Source: an uncultured Porphyromonas sp. (lineage in GTDB: Bacteria; Bacteroidota; Bacteroidia; Bacteroidales; Porphyromonadaceae). Taken from it: 64,000 bases of DNA. The stretch is from NCBI RefSeq assembly GCF_902489635.1, contig NZ_CABUAN010000006.1:17267-81266 (forward strand), written 5' to 3'. Position numbers and translations under genes: made by a program. Each line of letters begins with the position of its first letter. Position 1 is the stretch's first letter. Positions 60,373-64,000 of the stretch are shown piece after piece. Below the pieces are notes generated by a model, which worked only from the letters and a program-made list of their open reading frames with translations, was not told the DNA's origin and did not search any database.

Positions 60373-60411
60373 TAAGAGATTAGAGCGTCTTGGATACGCT
60401 CTAATCTCTTA
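60373..60411 (-). promoter_or_regulatory. Perfect hairpin between kdd and kamA
   Basis: TAAGAGATTAGAGCGT and ACGCTCTAATCTCTTA: 16-bp perfect stem, 7-nt loop, no T run on the minus strand. Either a terminator/attenuator or a processing or stability stem within the operon. Confidence 0.7.
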
Positions 60412-60420
60412 TCCATTTAC

Positions 60421-61464
60421 TTAAGCATATAGCTCAGTGAAGATCTTGCGTAGAGCCTCACACTCACGGAGCTCCTGCAGTGTGATCTCTGCGTGACCCT
60501 TGGTGTAACCATTACCTACGATCATCGTCACATCCTTACCGACACCCTCAGCACCGAGAGCAGCCTTGGTAAAGCTCGTAGCCATAGAGAAGAAGTAGAC
60601 GACACCATCATCCTTCGTGCAGAGGATGCTGGTCATCTCTGTGTCGGTGATGTTGACATTGTTGATCGTGACATCACACATCTTGCCGTCTGTGAGCTTT
60701 TCGATCTCCTCCATGACAGGTACAGGCTGTGTAGCGTTGCCTGAGAAGACATAGTCGCAGAAGCCGAGTGCCTTCAGACGATCTGTACTACGCTGTGAGT
60801 GGCACATACCGATTACCTTACCCGTGACACCAGCACGCTTCTTAGCCTCGTAGCAGCAGAGCATACCGCTCTTACCACCAGCACCGATGATGAGGACTGT
60901 GTCGCCTGGCTTGACTAGCTTAGCCACCTGAGCAGGAGCACCAGCCACGTCTAGAGCTGAGAGTGCGAGATTCTCGGGCAGATCGTTGGGGATCTTAGCA
61001 TAGATACCGCTCTCGAAGAGGATAGCCTTACCGTCGATGTCGACCTGGTCGATGTCGGGACGGATATCCTTGATCTTGTCGATGCGTAGAGGTGTCAGTG
61101 AGAGAGATACGAGGGTAGCGATCTTGTCGCCCTCCTTGAGGTCTATCTTACCCTTGAGTGCATCACCTATCTTCTCGACAGTACCGAGTAGCATACCGCC
61201 AGAGCCTGTGACTGGGTTGCGGTGCTTACCTTGCTTCTCGACGATACCCATCATGATCTCGGCGATCTTTGCCTTGTCACCACCAGCCTGCTCCGCAATC
61301 TGCGTGAAGCTAGCTGAGTCGATGTTTAGCGTCTGTACATCGATGAGGATCTCGTTGTCGTAGATCTCATCCATGTTGTTGTCGATCTTGTCTGCGGGCT
61401 GTGGTAGTACGCCCTTAGGAGAGATGACACGATGCGTGCCATACTTGTTTCCTTTCTTCTGCAT
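60421..61464 (-). CDS. kdd: L-erythro-3,5-diaminohexanoate dehydrogenase
   Basis: 347 aa. GTHRVISPKGVLPQPAD start, a Rossmann domain with VLIIGAGGKSGMLCCYEAKK, and VTINNVNITDTEMTSILCT. Oxidatively deaminates 3,5-diaminohexanoate with NAD+ to 5-amino-3-ketohexanoate. Only known in lysine fermenters, so a good marker for the pathway. Confidence 0.92.
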   Translation of the reverse strand: MQKKGNKYGTHRVISPKGVLPQPADKIDNNMDEIYDNEILIDVQTLNIDSASFTQIAEQAGGDKAKIAEIMMGIVEKQGKHRNPVTGSGGMLLGTVEKIGDALKGKIDLKEGDKIATLVSLSLTPLRIDKIKDIRPDIDQVDIDGKAILFESGIYAKIPNDLPENLALSALDVAGAPAQVAKLVKPGDTVLIIGAGGKSGMLCCYEAKKRAGVTGKVIGMCHSQRSTDRLKALGFCDYVFSGNATQPVPVMEEIEKLTDGKMCDVTINNVNITDTEMTSILCTKDDGVVYFFSMATSFTKAALGAEGVGKDVTMIVGNGYTKGHAEITLQELRECEALRKIFTELYA

Positions 61465-61526
61465 ATAAAAGTTGATATGATTGATTGTGTGATTGTATTA
61501 GTAAATAGGGGGAAATCAATATCCTT

Positions 61527-62354
61527 TTAGTGGCGAGGAGCCAGCGAAAGGATCTGACGAGCCTCAGCTGGATTAGCGATCTCACGACCCAGCTCATGAG
61601 CTATGCGTGCTGCCTTAGCGACTAGCTCGCCATTGCTCTTAGCGAGGACACCCTTAGAGAGATATAGGTTATCCTCAAAGCCGACACGTACGTGACCGCC
61701 CATGCCGATAGCAGCTGCTGCTAGTGGGAACTCGTGACGACCGATGCCGGTAGCTGTCCAGGTAGAGCCTGCGGGGATGTTCTTAACGAGCCAAGCGAGG
61801 TTGTCAGCCGTAGCGGGCGTACAGCCGAAGACACCTAGCACGAAGTTAAACTGCATCGGATCTCCAGGCACCTCACCTCTCTGCGCGAGACGCAGGATGG
61901 TGTCTAGGTGACCCATCTCAAAGCACTCGTACTCAGGCTTGATCTTATTCTCGATCATACGCTTGCCGAAGGCACGCATCATGGGAATGGTGTTTTCAAA
62001 GACATCGTCGCCAAAGTTGCACGTACCGCAGTCTAGCGTAGCCATCTCAGGCATCAGCTCTGTAGGCTGTAGACGCTCCTCAGCGGTCATACCTACCGCA
62101 CCACCCGTCGAGGGGATGATGATCACGTCAGGGATCACCTTGTAGATAGCATCTAGTGCCTCCTTAAAGCGTGCCTTGGACTGCGTAGGCGTACCATCGT
62201 CCTCACGGACGTGTACGTGGATGACAGCTGCGCCAGCGTCGTAGGCGGACTTAGCCTCGCGTACGATCTCATCGATTGTGTAGGGAACAGCGGGATTCTG
62301 CTCTTTGGTTACCTCGGCACCGCAGATCGCTGCCGTTAGGATTAGTTTATCCAT
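61527..62354 (-). CDS. kce: 3-keto-5-aminohexanoate cleavage enzyme
   Basis: 275 aa, BKACE (DUF849) TIM barrel. Zinc His pair in AVIHVHVRE (H46, H48), STGGAVGMTAEERL, TATGIGRHEFPLAAAAIGMGG. It condenses 3-keto-5-aminohexanoate with acetyl-CoA to give 3-aminobutyryl-CoA and acetoacetate. Confidence 0.93.
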   Translation of the reverse strand: MDKLILTAAICGAEVTKEQNPAVPYTIDEIVREAKSAYDAGAAVIHVHVREDDGTPTQSKARFKEALDAIYKVIPDVIIIPSTGGAVGMTAEERLQPTELMPEMATLDCGTCNFGDDVFENTIPMMRAFGKRMIENKIKPEYECFEMGHLDTILRLAQRGEVPGDPMQFNFVLGVFGCTPATADNLAWLVKNIPAGSTWTATGIGRHEFPLAAAAIGMGGHVRVGFEDNLYLSKGVLAKSNGELVAKAARIAHELGREIANPAEARQILSLAPRH

Positions 62355-62384
62355 AGATAGTTGCTACTTAGAGAGATGACTAGA

Positions 62385-62777
62385 TTAAGACTTGCGCTGG
62401 CACTTCTTAGGTACTACGCAGGTGCCATGTGCACGGCATACGACGACAGGCTCCTCGAGCACGTCAGCTGCAGAAGCACTGATATCGGTGCGTGGAGCGA
62501 TTACCTTGCGTGCCTCAAACTGCATCTGGCGTGATGAATTACCGACCTTGGTGATCTCACCGACAGCCTCTATATAGTCACCAGCATATACTGGAGCGAG
62601 GAACTCGACCTTGTCATAGGCGCAGAAGAGACCCTCGTCGCCATCTTGTATGATGAGTAGCTCTGTAGCTACATCGCCAAAGAGCTGTAGCATCTTAGCT
62701 CCATCTACTAGGTTGCCACCATAGTGCGCATCAGCACTAGACATACGTAGACGGATCATTGATTTTGGATTTGCCAT
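62385..62777 (-). CDS. kal: 3-aminobutyryl-CoA ammonia lyase
   Basis: 130 aa, hotdog fold: MIRLRMSSADAHYGGNLVDG, EFLAPVYAGDYIEAVGEITK, and VVCRAHGTCVVPKK. Releases ammonia from 3-aminobutyryl-CoA to form crotonyl-CoA. Between kce (30 bp) and atoD. Confidence 0.9.
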   Translation of the reverse strand: MANPKSMIRLRMSSADAHYGGNLVDGAKMLQLFGDVATELLIIQDGDEGLFCAYDKVEFLAPVYAGDYIEAVGEITKVGNSSRQMQFEARKVIAPRTDISASAADVLEEPVVVCRAHGTCVVPKKCQRKS

Positions 62778-62885
62778 TTTTCTGGGAAAATTAAAGTGAT
62801 TGATTGCTCAGAGCCTGTCTTCGGGAGAGCCTACTCAGGAGCTCCTACGCCAGTACTCCGAATGTATATAGAGTCTCTGTGCGAC

Positions 62886-63530
62886 TTACTCAAAAATGTA
62901 GTCCACAAAGATACCAGAGGTATGTACCGCCTCGGGGCTGATCTGCCCTACGGGGACGATCTCGTCAATCTCAGCTACGACGCAGTCAGCAGCCATAGCC
63001 ATCAGAGGCTGGAAGTTTTGCGTCGTGCCCTTGTAGACTAGGTTACCTGTCTCGTCACCGACCGTACCCTTGACAAACGCCATGTCGGCACGTAGTGGTA
63101 GCTCGAGGAGGTAGTCCTGGCCATTGATGTTGATCACCTTCTTGCCCTCGGCAATGATCGTACCCAGACCCGTAGTCGTTAGGACACCACCGAGACCGCA
63201 GCCACCTACGCGGATGCGCTCAGCGAGTGTACCCTGAGGACTAAACTCGACCTCTAGCTCACCATTGTTCATCTGCTCAGCGGTCATCGGGTTCGTACCG
63301 ATGTGCGAGACGATCAGGTGCTTGACCTGCTTATTGGCGATGAGACGACCACAGCCACGGTCAGGATAAGAGGTGTCGTTGACGATCATCGTGAGATCCT
63401 TGACCCCACTCTCGACCAGCACGTCGACAATACGCTCAGGAGTCCCATTAGCGAGAAATCCCCCGATCATGATCGTCATACCATCGTGCAGCTTAGCTTT
63501 GAGCCCTGCCTTATCGATTGATTTTTTCAT
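62886..63530 (-). CDS. atoD: Butyryl-CoA:acetoacetate CoA-transferase alpha subunit
   Basis: 214 aa. GMTIMIGGFLANGTPERIVD, VSHIGTNP, FSPQGTLAERIRVGGCGLGG, and ADMAFVKGTVGDETGNLVYKG. The CoA-transferase alpha subunit; partner of AtoA far downstream in the same cluster. First gene behind the long leader. Confidence 0.9.
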   Translation of the reverse strand: MKKSIDKAGLKAKLHDGMTIMIGGFLANGTPERIVDVLVESGVKDLTMIVNDTSYPDRGCGRLIANKQVKHLIVSHIGTNPMTAEQMNNGELEVEFSPQGTLAERIRVGGCGLGGVLTTTGLGTIIAEGKKVININGQDYLLELPLRADMAFVKGTVGDETGNLVYKGTTQNFQPLMAMAADCVVAEIDEIVPVGQISPEAVHTSGIFVDYIFE

Positions 63531-63772
63531 AGATCTATGTGTTTATATATTTTGAACTTGCTATCGTTGATTGTTGTTGGTCGCTCGGGGCACCACATCT
63601 TGGCACCGTTACGACAGAGCTACTGCAGCGTGCAGCCTGCACTTGTCCTCTAGGCACAAGCATAGCGTCAGAACCGCTCGGAGCAAGAAGGATCCAAGCA
63701 ATTCCCCGCTTAGCATACTCTGCGTGATACTATAAGTATCAGCCTTTATGTAGCCCTTGTCGTACAACTCTT
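63531..63772 (-). promoter_or_regulatory. Leader of the lysine cluster, about 235 nt
   Basis: No coding frame of note. Several small stems on the minus strand: TGATAC/GTATCA (63725-63741), CTTGT/ACAAG around TGCCTAGAGG, and GCAGGCTGC. I looked for cobalamin B12-box and lysine-riboswitch cores and did not see them. It may still hold an unrecognised cis element. Confidence 0.4.
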
Positions 63773-63803
63773 CAAAGGTACGAATATTTTGCGAATAATT
63801 CGC
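63773..63803 (-). promoter_or_regulatory. Lysine cluster promoter with adjacent palindrome
   Basis: Minus-strand TACCTTTG (63780-63773). The perfect palindrome GCGAATAATTCGC (63791-63803) lies 10-23 bp upstream, over the spacer and the expected -33 region, so a repressor or activator site is possible. No TTG at standard spacing. Confidence 0.6.
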
Positions 63804-63826
63804 TTCCCCCTCCAGATGCTCAGGAC

Positions 63827-63910
63827 TGACGCATTATAATCGCCTCTGTCAGGAGCGACACATAAGCGACAAGCGAGGGAATAGATGAGGCATTACTATA
63901 TAATGTGTCA
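63827..63910. repeat. Palindromic repeat, copy 4 (84 bp)
   Basis: CTGACGCATTATAATCG to TATAATGTGTCA; interior CAGGAGCGACACATAAGCGACAAGCGAGG form. Confidence 0.8.
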
Positions 63911-63918
63911 ACCATGGA

Positions 63919-64000
63919 TTGGCTGTTAGCTATTGGCTGTTAGCTATCGGAACCATCGGAGCTATCAGAGTGATCGGATCTCTAATCTCTAACTTCTAAT
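63919..64000 (+). repeat. Tripartite tandem repeat element, copy C (runs off the window)
   Basis: TTRGCTR x4, ATCGGANNN x4, TCTAAYY to the window end. Matches 27411-27493 almost base for base. Confidence 0.85.

Noticed and set aside
63531..63772. Cobalamin or lysine riboswitch in the leader of the lysine cluster
   Set aside because: No B12-box or lysine-riboswitch core was recognised by eye; a covariance search is required before any such call.

Overview
The window reads as chromosome of an anaerobic, asaccharolytic Bacteroidota, most likely Porphyromonas or a close relative. Supporting signs are Bacteroidota promoters (-7 box TAnnTTTG, weak Shine-Dalgarno), type IX secretion (T9SS) cargo, gldH beside a PSP1/RicT-like gene, an aerotolerance (bat) operon, a methylmalonyl-CoA carboxyltransferase cluster and a complete lysine-to-butyrate cluster. 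The species is inferred from gene content only.

Layout. 1-3384 (minus): surface glycan or envelope operon (GT2 transferase, small membrane protein, PMT-like membrane protein, CotH-kinase protein cut by the window edge). 3.4-9 kb: exported proteins (LRR T9SS cargo, beta-barrel, Big2 lipoprotein), a duplicated gldH tail, several repeat families and tRNA-Pro(CGG). 9-18.9 kb: NADAR-like protein, YitT transporter, RicT-like protein, gldH, T9SS cargo, PCMD lipoprotein with beta-barrel, polyprenol-phosphate sugar transferase, dihydroorotase. 19-21.8 kb: methylmalonyl-CoA epimerase, carboxyltransferase, small subunit and biotin carrier, with no membrane beta subunit next to them. 22-25 kb: lipoprotein, thioredoxin, thiol peroxidase.

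25.2-38.8 kb: aerotolerance operon (MoxR, DUF58, DUF4381-like, BatA, BatB, BatC, BatD), split between the DUF58 and DUF4381-like genes by about 6.2 kb of AT-rich, apparently acquired DNA. That insert is a toxin/immunity graveyard: orphan Rhs (YD-repeat) pieces, two C-terminal toxin tips (a Tlde1-like L,D-transpeptidase-fold tip with a lipoprotein partner, and a GHH/HNH nuclease tip with a SUKH partner), further immunity-like genes (DUF3997-like, Imm40-like), and a deleted IS4-type element with two separate stray ends. The second half of the bat operon has its own promoter.

39-47 kb: prolyl-tRNA synthetase, QueC, PIF1/RecD-like helicase, secreted metallophosphoesterase, alpha-glucan phosphorylase. 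48.7-63.5 kb (minus): a 15-gene lysine fermentation cluster in the order atoD-kal-kce-kdd-kamA-kamB-kamC-kamD-kamE-atoA-bcd-etfB-etfA-crt-hbd, transcribed from a promoter near 63.78 kb with a palindrome beside it. Lysine becomes 3,5-diaminohexanoate (KamA, KamDE), is oxidised and cleaved with acetyl-CoA (Kdd, Kce), deaminated to crotonyl-CoA (Kal), reduced (Bcd-Etf), and released as butyrate by the Ato CoA-transferase.

The intergenic DNA holds a composite repeat system: heptamer tandem arrays (TCTAAYY, TTRGCTR), nonamers (ATCGGANNN), a ~250-bp element built around CCACGTGG palindromes, an ~81-bp palindromic element, and two multi-hairpin segments that may be structured RNAs or mobile-element relics. 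These repeats, together with the toxin array that splits the bat operon, are the most unusual content of the window.
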